64,000 nucleotides of DNA from Leeuwenhoekiella aequorea (GCF_004104375.1 NZ_QOVM01000002.1:124001-188000), one strand, 5' to 3'; counted from the first letter of the stretch, positions 35,825 to 44,988 are shown. Numbers and translations are program-made. Notes: generated from the letters alone by a model not told the origin.

Positions 35825-35837
35825 GGGGAATTTCCCC
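35825..35837. other. perfect GC-arm palindrome in the pxpC-lipoprotein gap
   Basis: GGGGAATTTCCCC is a perfect palindrome with six-base arms and a single central base, in an otherwise A+T-rich 180-base gap. The lack of a loop makes an operator more likely than a hairpin. The regulator is unknown. Confidence 0.3.
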
Positions 35838-35909
35838 CTATTTATAGCGTTTGACCTTCTGAGGATATTTAAATGTATATTTTAGATGTGATCTCAAACA
35901 CTTTTAATA

Positions 35910-36404
35910 ATGCACATTAATTTTCATCACCATCGTCTTTGCTATGTGTTTTTAATTACAATTATTACTAGTTGTCACGACCAAGATTCCTATGTAAAAC
36001 CTCCCGGAGGTGTAATTTCTATCGAAGAAGCAAAACTACTAGATAGAACCTATACAGAAACCCGTCAAGGTATTTTAGAAAATGCATTAGGAAGGGAAGA
36101 GGGCAGATCTAGTTGGTGGTCTGTTGAGGAGTTAGAAGCTTATATAGCCTACGCAAAATTCCAAGCAGAAGAAAAAGGAATGCGTGTAAAAGGTTTTAGA
36201 ATTTATCAAGGTGCATATCCTAAAAATTATGGAGATCATAAGCGAGCGGGCTCTGCAACTCTATTCATCGTTCCTACAGGTACAACTGCAAAAAAAGAAG
36301 GAACAATTTTAATTAATCTTGCACCTCTTGAGGGAGGTGATGATTTAGAAATCGCTCCTTTGAATATGGGGCATCCACGTAATCCTCCGTCAGCTAATTA
36401 CTAG
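35910..36404 (+). CDS. hypothetical small lipoprotein
   Basis: A 164-residue lipoprotein with a His-rich start (MHINFHHHR), hydrophobic core and lipobox ITSC near residue 22. The mature part has IEEAKLLDRTYTETRQ, the Trp-rich SSWWSVEELEAYIAYA and the segment VKGFRIYQGAYPKNYGDHKRAG, followed by an LFIVPTGT strand. It looks like a compact globular domain found in flavobacteria, but no function is known. A frameshifted membrane-protein gene and a response regulator follow on the same strand. Confidence 0.75.
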   Translation: MHINFHHHRLCYVFLITIITSCHDQDSYVKPPGGVISIEEAKLLDRTYTETRQGILENALGREEGRSSWWSVEELEAYIAYAKFQAEEKGMRVKGFRIYQGAYPKNYGDHKRAGSATLFIVPTGTTAKKEGTILINLAPLEGGDDLEIAPLNMGHPRNPPSANY

Positions 36405-36413
36405 ATACTTCGT

Positions 36414-37060
36414 ATGGATGCACTTGGCTCATATTCATATTATCTTGAGATTATTACGCTTATTATAGGTTTAATACGGTACAAAGAATTTAGAAACTTT
36501 GAATTTAAGTTTATCCTGTTTTTTTAGCTTATGTTGTTTTAAATATTCTGCTTTTAAAAATTTTTAAAGCTTATTTAATTAATGTTACAGTGTATCACGC
36601 TATTAATACATTAATATATTTTGCTTTTTTTCTATTGTGGTATAAATCCTTATTGACAAATACATATCGCAAAAGAATTCTAAGTATTCTCCTCATCATC
36701 TTTATAGTATTTTGGATCTACGATATTTTTCTACTTGAAGGGTTTCAGCAGATCTTTATGAGTTACTCGTTTTTACTGGGTACATTTTTGCTAATTATCG
36801 CTGTGGTATTTTATTTTATTGAGATGCTAAAGCGTAATGTAGTGCTAAATATAACACGCTCCCCTTATTTTTGGGTGTCTTTCGGGGTATTAGTCTATTG
36901 TGCAACTTATTTTGCATTTTATATAACATCTCTTATTTTATCAACCGAAAGTCCGGTTATTTTAAGTGTAGTACTATTTCTCATACATAGCATTTTGTAT
37001 GGTTGTTTTGGAATCGCTTTTATCAGAGCAAATCGTAAAAAGTTAGAACATCCACTATAA
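36414..37060 (+). pseudogene. membrane protein gene interrupted by a -1 frameshift at a T7 run
   Basis: From the ATG at 36414 the frame encodes 37 residues (a TM helix, LEIITLIIGLIRYKEF) and hits TAG at 36525-36527 just after seven T. Reading one base back at the T run gives LAYVVLNILLLKIFKAYLIN, which joins without a break to the downstream frame ending at 37060. The joined product is 215 residues with about six or seven helices. The downstream part alone has only an implausible GTG start at 36590. One missing T (8 T expected), programmed or transcriptional slippage, or a sequencing error would each explain it. In flavobacteria such proteins often precede a kinase and regulator pair. Confidence 0.75.
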
Positions 37061-37183
37061 TTTTTTATTTAGATTTTAAATTTCTAAAACGAAAAATTAT
37101 TTCCTTAATTATTCTAAAAATTAATATTCATTTAATTTGACTAAATTTAGAACACTCTAAAACACAACTTAAGTTCTTATTTT

Positions 37184-37831
37184 ATGGATGACTGCATTGT
37201 AGGGGTCGTTGATGACCATATGTTATTTGCACAATCTCTTCAAGGATTGATTAATAGCTTTGATGGATTTTCAGTAGCTTTTATAGCACGTAATGGGAGT
37301 GATCTTATAAATAAATTAGAAACTATAGACCAGGATCCTCATATTATTTTACTGGATATTAATATGCCCATAATGAATGGTTTTGAAACCATTAACTGGT
37401 TAAATGAGCATAGAGCCCAAATTAAAACCATAGCGTTATCAATGGATGATGATGAGGAAACAATAATTAAAATGCTCAAATTTGGTAGTAAAGGTTATTT
37501 ATTAAAGGACATACACCCCGATACTTTAAAGCTTGCCCTTATTGAAGTGGCAGAAAAAGGACATTATTACACAGATAATGTTACTTCGGCACTACTCAGG
37601 GGCTTTTCTCGAAAAGAAGATGCATATTCCCAAATGAATTTTTCTGATCGCGAATTAGAATTTATGGAGCTGGCTTGTTCTGATAAAACGTACAAAGAGA
37701 TTGCCAGTGATATGTGTTTAAGTCCTAAAACAATAGACAATTATCGAGATACGTTGTTTAAAAAACTAGAGGTTAGAAGTAGAATAGGGCTTGTCCTGTA
37801 TGCTTTAAAAAATAAAATTGTAAAAAATTAA
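37184..37831 (+). CDS. LuxR/NarL-family response regulator
   Basis: Two-component transcription factor with an N-terminal receiver domain (about 5-120; VVDDH acidic pocket, phospho-acceptor Asp58 in LLDINMPIMNG, then SMDDD and KGYLLKD). The C-terminal LuxR-type helix-turn-helix (about 148-210) has SDRELEFMELACSDKTYKEIA and LSPKTIDNYRDTLFKKL. No histidine kinase gene lies beside it; upstream is the broken membrane-protein gene. Its cognate kinase must be elsewhere or lost. The 3' end overlaps the convergent aldehyde dehydrogenase by four bases. Confidence 0.92.
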   Translation: MDDCIVGVVDDHMLFAQSLQGLINSFDGFSVAFIARNGSDLINKLETIDQDPHIILLDINMPIMNGFETINWLNEHRAQIKTIALSMDDDEETIIKMLKFGSKGYLLKDIHPDTLKLALIEVAEKGHYYTDNVTSALLRGFSRKEDAYSQMNFSDRELEFMELACSDKTYKEIASDMCLSPKTIDNYRDTLFKKLEVRSRIGLVLYALKNKIVKN

Positions 37832-39258
37832 AGCCAGCCGACCAGCTTCTTTATCCATTTTATTTTTCCTTGATATGGCGCGTAGCGCGTAGGAATATCT
37901 ATCCAAGTTCCACGGTGAACTATTGATTTTTTGTGAGAGAAGGTTTTAAATGATTTTTCTCCATGGTAGGAACCTATACCACTTTTACCAACTCCACCAA
38001 AGGGTAGGTGATGATTTGTAAACTGCACAATAACATCATTAATAGCACCACCGCCAAAAGCATAATCAATACTTATTTTATCAATCATCTTCTTACTTTT
38101 AGAAAATAAATAGAGTGCCAGAGGTTTGTCAAATTTTTGCACCCAATAATCTAATTCTTCGTGATCGCTATAGGAAATTATAGGAAGAATAGGTCCAAAA
38201 ATTTCGTCTTGCATAACCTCAGGAAGCTGCTCTAATTTAGTAGAAGAATTGAGATCGGAAAGATCTAATAGTGTAGGAGAAATGTACAAGTCATTGAGAT
38301 TGCACGTTCCTCCATAAACAATGTGATCTTTTAAGATGAGACGCTGAAGCCTTTCAAAATTAGATTGGTTTACGATACGTGGATAATCTGGTGATACAAA
38401 TACATCTTTACCATATGCATTTTCTATTTCTTCAATAAGATAGGTTATGAGTTCGCTTTTTATTTGATGATTGACGAGCAAATAATCAGGTGCAATACAC
38501 GTTTGACCGGCATTAACAAACTTACCCCAAACAATACGCTTAGCTGTAAGTTTTAATAGAGCAGTCTCATCTACAATACAGGGATTTTTACCTCCTAATT
38601 CTAAGGTTACTGGTGTAAGAAACTTTGAAGCAGCCTCATATACAATTTGACCAACTTTAGGACTACCTGTAAAGAATATATAATCCCATTTTAAACTCAG
38701 TAATTTTTGTGACTGCTCAACATCGCCTTGTACAACTGCAATGAATTTAGGATCAAATAGCTCCGAGATAATTTGAGCTACAAGCTGCGACGTGTGAGGG
38801 GTAAGTTCGCTGGGCTTAAGCACAATCGTGTTTCCGGCCGCTATAGCAGCAATCAATGGAGCCATAATTAACTGGAAAGGATAATTCCACGGACCTATTA
38901 TTAATGCATTACCATAGGGTTCAAAAATAATTTTAGAGCTTGATGGAAAGTTCAAAATACCAGATGAAACACTTTTAGGTTTTGTCCATTTTTTAAGATT
39001 CTTTATAGTTCTGTTGATCTCCTTAACTACAATCAAAAATTCAGTAAGCTCGCTTTCAAAAAAAGGTTTTTTAAAATCTGCATATAGAGCTTCACAAATA
39101 GCATTTTCCTTTTCAAGTACAGATTTTTTTAACGCAAGTAGCATTTTGTATCTATATGTGATAGAATAAGTTTCTTTAGTCTGAAAATAATTTTGCTGGA
39201 TTTTGTGTATTCGCTCTATTTCTTGAACAGAAGTATAATTTGCTGCAGATTCTCTCAA
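37828..39258 (-). CDS. class 3-type aldehyde dehydrogenase
   Basis: NAD(P)-dependent oxidation of an aldehyde to its acid, cytoplasmic or membrane-associated. The architecture is that of the ALDH3/YwdH branch: GPWNYPFQL, LKPSELTPHTS, FTGSPKVGQIV, the catalytic Glu in TLELGGKNPCIVD, the catalytic Cys in NAGQTCIAPDY, DEIFGPILPI, and the end HLPFGGVGKSGIGSYHG. The length of about 476 fits. No ATG is found near the N-terminus, and a TTG at 39258 gives the expected start. The substrate is unknown; long-chain or general aldehydes are possible. Confidence 0.92.
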   Translation of the reverse strand: MRESAANYTSVQEIERIHKIQQNYFQTKETYSITYRYKMLLALKKSVLEKENAICEALYADFKKPFFESELTEFLIVVKEINRTIKNLKKWTKPKSVSSGILNFPSSSKIIFEPYGNALIIGPWNYPFQLIMAPLIAAIAAGNTIVLKPSELTPHTSQLVAQIISELFDPKFIAVVQGDVEQSQKLLSLKWDYIFFTGSPKVGQIVYEAASKFLTPVTLELGGKNPCIVDETALLKLTAKRIVWGKFVNAGQTCIAPDYLLVNHQIKSELITYLIEEIENAYGKDVFVSPDYPRIVNQSNFERLQRLILKDHIVYGGTCNLNDLYISPTLLDLSDLNSSTKLEQLPEVMQDEIFGPILPIISYSDHEELDYWVQKFDKPLALYLFSKSKKMIDKISIDYAFGGGAINDVIVQFTNHHLPFGGVGKSGIGSYHGEKSFKTFSHKKSIVHRGTWIDIPTRYAPYQGKIKWIKKLVGWL

Positions 39259-39323
39259 TGAATTATAGGCTTTAGTTTATGTGTTATAAATTAAACAAAT
39301 CTTAAATAATAAGCTACTATTAC

Positions 39324-39845
39324 TTAATAAGCAGAATTATTCTTGAGAATGCTACACGTTACCAAAAGTTGTCCTAAATGTCTTTGACTATGTTCTGCGG
39401 CATGAAATAATAAACCTATAACTGTTGACGGTAATTTTTTACGGCCTACAAAACGTTTTTCAATTAAGATTTTGTCGTCTAATGTTTTGAAGTAGTTCAA
39501 TACTTCGTGCAGTTTTTCGTGATATTGCTCAAGGAGTATTGTTATAGAAAGGGAGCTGTTCTCGACACCTTCATTTTTTAGATATTCAAATTGTGTATCA
39601 TTCAGTTTTAAATCTTAAGCATAGGTCATCATTCGATCTAAAACACCGGTTATATGTTGAAGATGAAATGCAATACTAGCTCTGCCGGCAGGCTTTAACC
39701 ATAATTGATTATCTGTAAAATCAGATAACCAATAATTCAAATCTTCTCCAGTCTGCCTCAAAGCGTGTGCCGCCGGTTGTAGATAAGTTGATATATTATC
39801 AATAGGACCTCTTAACCAAACTTCTTCTTTCTTTAGATTATTCAT
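39324..39845 (-). pseudogene. DinB-family protein gene split by an in-frame TAA
   Basis: The first 76 codons (from the ATG at 39845) encode a DinB/YfiT-like start (DLNYWLSDF, then AFHLQHITGVLDRMMTYA) and end at TAA at 39615-39617. The same frame then stays open for 96 more codons to TAA at 39324-39326. That part encodes the rest of the fold, including LLFHAAEHSQRHLGQLL. The three metal-type His positions are thus split between the halves. A single nonsense change, for example from CAA or AAA, explains the break. It could also be a sequencing error. DinB proteins are four-helix, metal-binding enzymes often acting in thiol transfer. Confidence 0.82.
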
Positions 39846-39854
39846 AGTTTAGTT

Positions 39855-40241
39855 TTAACATCCACATTCTCCATATATTGGTGTTGTAAATACTGCACCA
39901 TCGGGAGCGGTTACCGTAAGAATACCTTCTTTGTGAAATAGTTCTTGATCTAATTGAACCTCTTTTTCAACTTCAATTTGTATCTGATAATTTTTTAAAT
40001 CTTTATTTTCCGGATCTACAGCAATAAGATCACCTGCAACATTTATCATACCGGGAGCTTCACCATATTTATCGAGATAAATAAACTTTTGAGCTGCAAA
40101 TTCTTCTTCACTTACAGCATAATAGCAGCTGCAACCAATCATTTTTGTTGGGAAACCCTCTATTTTATCGAGTTCCAGGACTTTGTCAGATTTGCAACCA
40201 CTAGCAATTAAAATAATACTGAAAATTAATAGTAAACGCAT
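39855..40241 (-). CDS. hypothetical lipoprotein
   Basis: A small lipoprotein starting at the ATG at 40241 (MRLLLIFSIILIASGC, lipobox ASGC). A TTG 36 bases upstream is open but would extend past the signal peptide. The mature part is about 112 residues with paired cysteines (MIGCSCYYAVSEEEF near its start, and a terminal YGECGC), so a disulfide or metal site is possible. No family is recognised. It lies 32 bases after the DUF5686 gene on the same strand and 9 bases before the DinB remnant. Confidence 0.7.
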   Translation of the reverse strand: MRLLLIFSIILIASGCKSDKVLELDKIEGFPTKMIGCSCYYAVSEEEFAAQKFIYLDKYGEAPGMINVAGDLIAVDPENKDLKNYQIQIEVEKEVQLDQELFHKEGILTVTAPDGAVFTTPIYGECGC

Positions 40242-40273
40242 AATTTTTAAATTAAAATACAAAGAATAAGCGA

Positions 40274-42733
40274 TCAAAAACTAATACCAAATACAAATGT
40301 CCCTTCTTTATTAGGACCATTAAAGGATCTAACGTAGTCAACTCGTAAAAATTTTAATTTACCAAAACCTAGATTATCTACACCAATATTGAATTCGGTG
40401 TATGGTTTATTTTCATTCGTTAGAAGGGTATGAACTCCGGTAACTAGATTTAAGTTTAGTGCTCTAAGAGCTGGTACTTTCCCAAGAATAAAACCTTTAA
40501 AATTATGCTCGATATGTGCCTCAAGAAAGCTATTATTAGTACTAAAATCATAGTATGGCATTGCATTAAAACCGGTTAATCTTTGGTTTCTGAGATTTAC
40601 AAAGGTTTGGTTACCATTAAAGTGCTGGTAATCAACAAAACTTATATTTTCAGCATTTAAAAATGTTCCTCCGGTAACAGCATAACCAAAATCTCCTTTG
40701 TTACCTAATGTTAACTCCTGGCGTATTTCTGCTTTGAGCTCTGTAAAGTTATAATCTGAATTTGTAGCTCCAAGAGTTTGCTCGGCAGTTAAATAAAGTG
40801 TTGGATATTTTGAATCGTCTACTTTGAACTTTCCATCGGGATAACTCATGTATTTCTGATCAAAATTTACTACAGCCTGTAAATTAAACTTTGCAAGACT
40901 ATGGGTTTCAAAACTAGGATTTGTAAAATCTTGCGGATTTAATGGATTGTTTGAAGTATATGGAAAATCCCAATCAAAAAATGTCTGGTCTGTAGTATTA
41001 AACAGGGGTGAACGTTTTTCATACCCTGCTTGCACTGTAAGTTGCAATCCATTAACTACTTCTTGAGAGAAAGTTAGTCTTGCAAAATCAAGCTCATAGA
41101 ATTTCGCGTAGTTCTTTTTCCAAATCAGAGTCGCAAAACTATTTTCTAATGTAGAGATCGGTTGTTCAGAATTAAACTGCTGCGTTTGAGTTCCCGCAGC
41201 TAGGGCTAAGGTTGTATTTTTTATTCTATCAAAACGTTTGGCAAATCTTCCAGTAACTCTCAAACGTTCCTCATCAAGACCATAATTTGCAGCTAGACTC
41301 ACGTTAGTTGCCTGTTTATAATTTTCTGTCCACGTAGAATAGTTAATGCCGGCTGAAGCGTTAAATCCCTGAATGGTATTAAAAGCCACCGAAGTTAAAA
41401 CGGGATCGTAACTCAATCGCCATCTGTCGTATGTATTCTGAAAACTGTAGCCCATAAGTATATCACCCAACCTAAATTTGTTATGTGCAGTATCTACGGA
41501 ATCTTTATAAGGTTTAGAATCGCGTTTTTCTTGCAAACTATCCTTTATTACATAATCCTGGCGCTCTGCAGAAGTAAGCGGAATTGGACGGATTTGCTGC
41601 CAGAAAGCACTATCTTTTGTATTGGCTTCGGGTTTAAAACTTAATACTTCATTGGTAAAACTCGTACGATCAAATTTCGGGTTAAAATCATAGTTACTAT
41701 AAACTGCTGAAAATCTTCCGTTTCCACCAAAACCAAATAGTTTAAAACTGAAATCGATACTTTGCGAAATTTTCACCCATAACTCTTGGATTTCATCATA
41801 CTTAAAATTATGCTTGAAAACTAAAGACTCTACAAAAGGAACTTGAATTGCAGAACCTGTGGTTGTAAGTTCTACACCATAAAGCTGCCAGTCATCTTCA
41901 ACTACATACAATAAACCTTCAAATACGCGATCATTTTTACGTTTTGGCGTAACCTGAATTTTATTTATGAGTTTATTATCTGTTTTAAATGTGCCTATGA
42001 GTTTGTAAGTATAGTAGTTAAAGGCGTTATCTGCGATAGGAGAAACCAGTTGTGCCTGTATTTCTAAAGTATTGTTGTAAAATGAAAAGTCTGCTTCTTG
42101 AGCACTATTAAAACTAAAGCCATTACTATCACCACTCACTTTACTAGCCGTAATAACTTCTTTAAAATCATCTGGAGCCTTATAAGCGATTTTAGATATA
42201 GTTTCACTTAGATAAACAATTCCGGTTCTTGTTGAGTCTAAGCCGCCTCCGAGATCTCCAATTTCCTGACCAAAGAATTTCTCTGGAGCATTTTCTACAC
42301 GCCATAATCCCCGGGAATAAAAATCTGCAGTGTACTCTCTTTGTTTATCTAAAATTTGAGGTTTAGACTTAATGACCTCGCGTATAATTCTATCTGCGGG
42401 GTTTGTTTTTGCGTTTAATACAACTTCATCGAGAGAAGTCGTTTCCTCGGTTAATACCGCATTTAATGTAAAAGGAAACTTTTTGATATCAATTTCAATA
42501 TCCTGAGTTGTATATCCTAAAAATTGAAAAGTAACGACGTGTTTTCCTAATTTACCCACATTTAAGTTATAAACACCATCACCGTTAGAAGTTGTCCCGG
42601 TGTTGGCATTTTTTAGATAAATATTTACATAGGGTAGCGGCTCATTTTGAGCATTAGTAACAGTACCGTTTATTTGACTATAACCAAAAGAAGATACAAC
42701 TAGTAAAATGGAGAATAGTAACTTTTTTATCAT
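40274..42733 (-). CDS. DUF5686 outer-membrane protein with CarboxypepD_reg-like domain
   Basis: Outer-membrane protein of a Bacteroidota family. A signal peptide (ending SFGYSQ) is followed by a carboxypeptidase-regulatory-like beta domain (about 21-95; INGTVTNAQNEPLPYVNIYLKN), a linker with LDEVVLNA, then the large DUF5686 region to the end with repeated amphipathic strands, ending in an aromatic-rich FVFGISF typical of barrels. No TonB plug domain is present, so it is not a normal TonB-dependent receptor. The function is unknown; related proteins are often linked to surface maintenance. Confidence 0.85.
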   Translation of the reverse strand: MIKKLLFSILLVVSSFGYSQINGTVTNAQNEPLPYVNIYLKNANTGTTSNGDGVYNLNVGKLGKHVVTFQFLGYTTQDIEIDIKKFPFTLNAVLTEETTSLDEVVLNAKTNPADRIIREVIKSKPQILDKQREYTADFYSRGLWRVENAPEKFFGQEIGDLGGGLDSTRTGIVYLSETISKIAYKAPDDFKEVITASKVSGDSNGFSFNSAQEADFSFYNNTLEIQAQLVSPIADNAFNYYTYKLIGTFKTDNKLINKIQVTPKRKNDRVFEGLLYVVEDDWQLYGVELTTTGSAIQVPFVESLVFKHNFKYDEIQELWVKISQSIDFSFKLFGFGGNGRFSAVYSNYDFNPKFDRTSFTNEVLSFKPEANTKDSAFWQQIRPIPLTSAERQDYVIKDSLQEKRDSKPYKDSVDTAHNKFRLGDILMGYSFQNTYDRWRLSYDPVLTSVAFNTIQGFNASAGINYSTWTENYKQATNVSLAANYGLDEERLRVTGRFAKRFDRIKNTTLALAAGTQTQQFNSEQPISTLENSFATLIWKKNYAKFYELDFARLTFSQEVVNGLQLTVQAGYEKRSPLFNTTDQTFFDWDFPYTSNNPLNPQDFTNPSFETHSLAKFNLQAVVNFDQKYMSYPDGKFKVDDSKYPTLYLTAEQTLGATNSDYNFTELKAEIRQELTLGNKGDFGYAVTGGTFLNAENISFVDYQHFNGNQTFVNLRNQRLTGFNAMPYYDFSTNNSFLEAHIEHNFKGFILGKVPALRALNLNLVTGVHTLLTNENKPYTEFNIGVDNLGFGKLKFLRVDYVRSFNGPNKEGTFVFGISF

Positions 42734-42781
42734 CTATATGCTTTTGCTTTAAAGACTTAAGCTACTTTTAATACGTTGCAA

Positions 42782-43246
42782 TTAATTATTAAATGCCTTC
42801 TTAATTTGTCCTAGTCTCTTCTTAGAATCCCGATCTTTTATAACCTCTCGTTTATCGTATAATTTTTTACCCTTAGCAAGCGCGATCTGCATTTTTGCAA
42901 GGCCTCGGTCATTTATAAATAAGCGTAACGGTACGATTGTGAGTCCGCCATTTTTAACTTCTTTATGCAGTTTGTTAAGTTCTCTGCGATTAAGCAGGAG
43001 CTTACGACTACTTTTAGGGTTGTGGTTAAAATAGGTAGCGTGAGAATATTCCTGAATGGTCATATTAATAACAAATAACTCATCACTAGAAAATTCACAA
43101 AAGCTTTCTGCAATAGACGCTTTTCCTTCACGAATAGATTTTATTTCGGTGCCTGCAAGTTTAATACCTGCAATATATTTATCAAGAATCTCATATTCAA
43201 AACGAGCCTTCTTGTTTTTAATGTTTATTGTGTTTTCTTGTTTCAT
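42782..43246 (-). CDS. smpB: SsrA-binding protein SmpB
   Basis: SmpB binds tmRNA and brings it to stalled ribosomes for trans-translation. Diagnostic segments are INIKNKKARFEYEILDKYIAGIKLAGTEIKSIREGKASI at the N-terminus (in pieces), FVINMTIQEYSHATYFNH, RKLLLNRRELNKL, LRLFINDRGLAKMQIALAKGKK and the basic C-terminal tail (YDKREVIKDRDSKKRLGQ). The length of 154 is typical. It is divergent from a lipoprotein gene. The tmRNA gene is not seen in this window. Confidence 0.96.
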   Translation of the reverse strand: MKQENTINIKNKKARFEYEILDKYIAGIKLAGTEIKSIREGKASIAESFCEFSSDELFVINMTIQEYSHATYFNHNPKSSRKLLLNRRELNKLHKEVKNGGLTIVPLRLFINDRGLAKMQIALAKGKKLYDKREVIKDRDSKKRLGQIKKAFNN

Positions 43247-43328
43247 AAGATTGTAAAAGTACTAATTTATCAAATGGACTGCTATTGGCATCAATTACTT
43301 TAATTTTGTAAGTCACAAAAAATATATA

Positions 43329-44081
43329 ATGAAAAAATTACTTCTTTTATCCTTTGCAATTTTAAGTTTTGTAGGATGTAAAAAAGAAATCAAAGATCTA
43401 GACTCAGCTACAATAATTTCGCGGGCCATTGAACGTGCGGGAGGAAATATTATAGATACTGCAACCATCACATTTAATTTTAGAGATAAATTTTACAGAG
43501 CTTATCGCAATAATGGTGCGTATCGCCTGGAGCGCTGTTCTGATGGTACTTGTAACGATACACTTGATCAATTGACAAATTCAGACTTTAAACGTTTGAT
43601 AAATAATAAAGCAATTACTCTAGAAGATTCATTGATAAGTAGTCTTGCGGGTGGTGTAAATTCTGTTCATTATTTTTCGGTGTTACCCTATGGTCTTGAT
43701 GCAGATGCAGTACAAGCAAAGAATGTAGGAGAGTCTGTTGTTAACGGAAAAACATATTATAAAATCGAAGTTAAGTTTGATGAAGAAGGAGGAGGAGAGG
43801 ACTTTGAAGACAATTATATGTATTGGATAAATACCGAAGATTTTACGGTCGGTTATTTAGCCTACAACTACCACGTCAACGAAGGAGGAACACGTTTTAG
43901 AGAAGCTTATAACGAGAGAACTGTGAAGGGTATTCGTTTTGTGGATTATAATAACTACAAAACGGAAGAACAATTTCCTCCGTTAGAATCCTTAGACAGT
44001 CTTTTTGAAAATGGAAAACTCGAGCTTCTTTCAAAAATCGAACTAGAAAATATTGAAGTTACTGGTTGTTCCAGTTGTTAA
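43329..44081 (+). CDS. DUF6503-like lipoprotein
   Basis: A lipoprotein of 250 residues with lipobox ILSFVGC (Cys near 17). It starts the mature region with IISRAIERAGGN, a pattern typical of the DUF6503 group of Bacteroidota proteins that have an LolA-like beta sheet. FRDKFYRAYRNNGAYRLER and VNGKTYYKIEVKFDEEGG follow, then YWINTEDFTVGYLAYNYH. It ends with TGCSSC. The function is unknown. Its last 23 bases overlap the end of the convergent phosphatase gene. Confidence 0.75.
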   Translation: MKKLLLLSFAILSFVGCKKEIKDLDSATIISRAIERAGGNIIDTATITFNFRDKFYRAYRNNGAYRLERCSDGTCNDTLDQLTNSDFKRLINNKAITLEDSLISSLAGGVNSVHYFSVLPYGLDADAVQAKNVGESVVNGKTYYKIEVKFDEEGGGEDFEDNYMYWINTEDFTVGYLAYNYHVNEGGTRFREAYNERTVKGIRFVDYNNYKTEEQFPPLESLDSLFENGKLELLSKIELENIEVTGCSSC

Positions 44082-44604
44082 ATTCTTTTAGCTCAACTTC
44101 AGCAACGCCATTAATAATGCGTACGATGTACAAATTGCCGTAGGTCGCATCATTTATTTCTGAATATTTTTGAGTTCCTAAAATCGCGTTCACAAAGGCT
44201 GGTGTCGTATTGCTATGTCCTACAATTAATACCGTTTGTCCAGAGTTCTCATTTTTAAAATTAGAATAGAACGTGGATGAGGGTTCATAGATCTGTACTG
44301 ATAGATTATTCTTTTTTGCAGTGGGTAGTGCAGTATTGCGTGTACGCTTAAAATCTGTGCTATATACAGCATCAAAATCAATGTCCTTAAATTGCTCTGC
44401 CCAGAAATCGGCACGTGCTTTACCGGTTTCGTTTAAAGCAGGATTTTCTCCAGCATTAGGTCCCCTCACTTTGTCAGCATGCCTTATAAAATAGTAGGTG
44501 GCATCAGCAGAAGTGGTTTGATCAGGGGTAGCTTTGTTTTTAGATGAATTATTACAAGCTGTTATAATCAGTAGCAATATTGCGGAAAAGATAATTTTAG
44601 GCAT
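44059..44604 (-). CDS. histidine phosphatase superfamily lipoprotein
   Basis: Phosphohydrolase of the phosphoglycerate-mutase-like (SixA/histidine phosphatase) superfamily, exported as a lipoprotein (lipobox LLIITAC, Cys near 17). The catalytic RHADK motif is near residue 42, followed by LNETGKARADFWAEQF and the Arg-bearing STDFKRTRNTA. The second catalytic His is in VLIVGHSNTTPA. All core residues are present. The substrate is unknown. A 181-residue length suits the short branch. The 3' end overlaps the convergent lipoprotein gene. Confidence 0.88.
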   Translation of the reverse strand: MPKIIFSAILLLIITACNNSSKNKATPDQTTSADATYYFIRHADKVRGPNAGENPALNETGKARADFWAEQFKDIDFDAVYSTDFKRTRNTALPTAKKNNLSVQIYEPSSTFYSNFKNENSGQTVLIVGHSNTTPAFVNAILGTQKYSEINDATYGNLYIVRIINGVAEVELKEFNNWNNQ

Positions 44605-44724
44605 CGTTTTTTAATTTTAAGTAAATTTAACGCTTGCTTATTAAAGATTGGCTTTTTCTTGGGCGAAATAGTTTATTGATAGAAGTAATTTTAAATATTA
44701 CTAATAATCAAAAATCTAAATATT

Positions 44725-44910
44725 ATGAATAGCGATCAATTAGAAGGAAAGTGGAAGCAAGTAAGAGGTAAATTTAAAGAAGAGTATGGTGATCTTACTG
44801 ATGACGATACTACACACGCAGAAGGAAAATTTGACCAAATGCTAGGAAGGCTTCAAGAGAAAACAGGAAAAACTAAAGAGGATATTAAATCCTGGATAGA
44901 TAAACAATAA
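44725..44910 (+). CDS. CsbD-family stress-response protein
   Basis: A 61-residue hydrophilic protein with the CsbD pattern: LEGKWKQVRGKFKEEYGDLTDDD, then EGKFDQMLGRLQEKTGKTKEDI. Such proteins are abundant under general stress or phosphate limitation, but the mechanism is unknown. It is likely monocistronic, closed by a strong terminator 21 bases after its stop. Confidence 0.9.
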   Translation: MNSDQLEGKWKQVRGKFKEEYGDLTDDDTTHAEGKFDQMLGRLQEKTGKTKEDIKSWIDKQ

Positions 44911-44931
44911 TCTATCTCTAAATTTAAAAGT

Positions 44932-44960
44932 AAACCGCTAATTATATTAGCGGTTTTTTT
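44932..44960 (+). terminator. intrinsic terminator after the csbD-like gene
   Basis: The 10-bp stem AAACCGCTAA (44932-44941) with its exact complement (44947-44956) has a TTATA loop and is followed by further T to make a seven-T run. It has classical form, 21 bases after the stop codon. Confidence 0.9.
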
Positions 44961-44988
44961 ATTTCAATAACTGTAATTTTACGCTCAT

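Noticed and set aside
40274-42733. TonB-dependent receptor for the DUF5686 protein
   Set aside because: It has the CarboxypepD_reg-like domain but no plug domain or TonB box pattern; it fits DUF5686.
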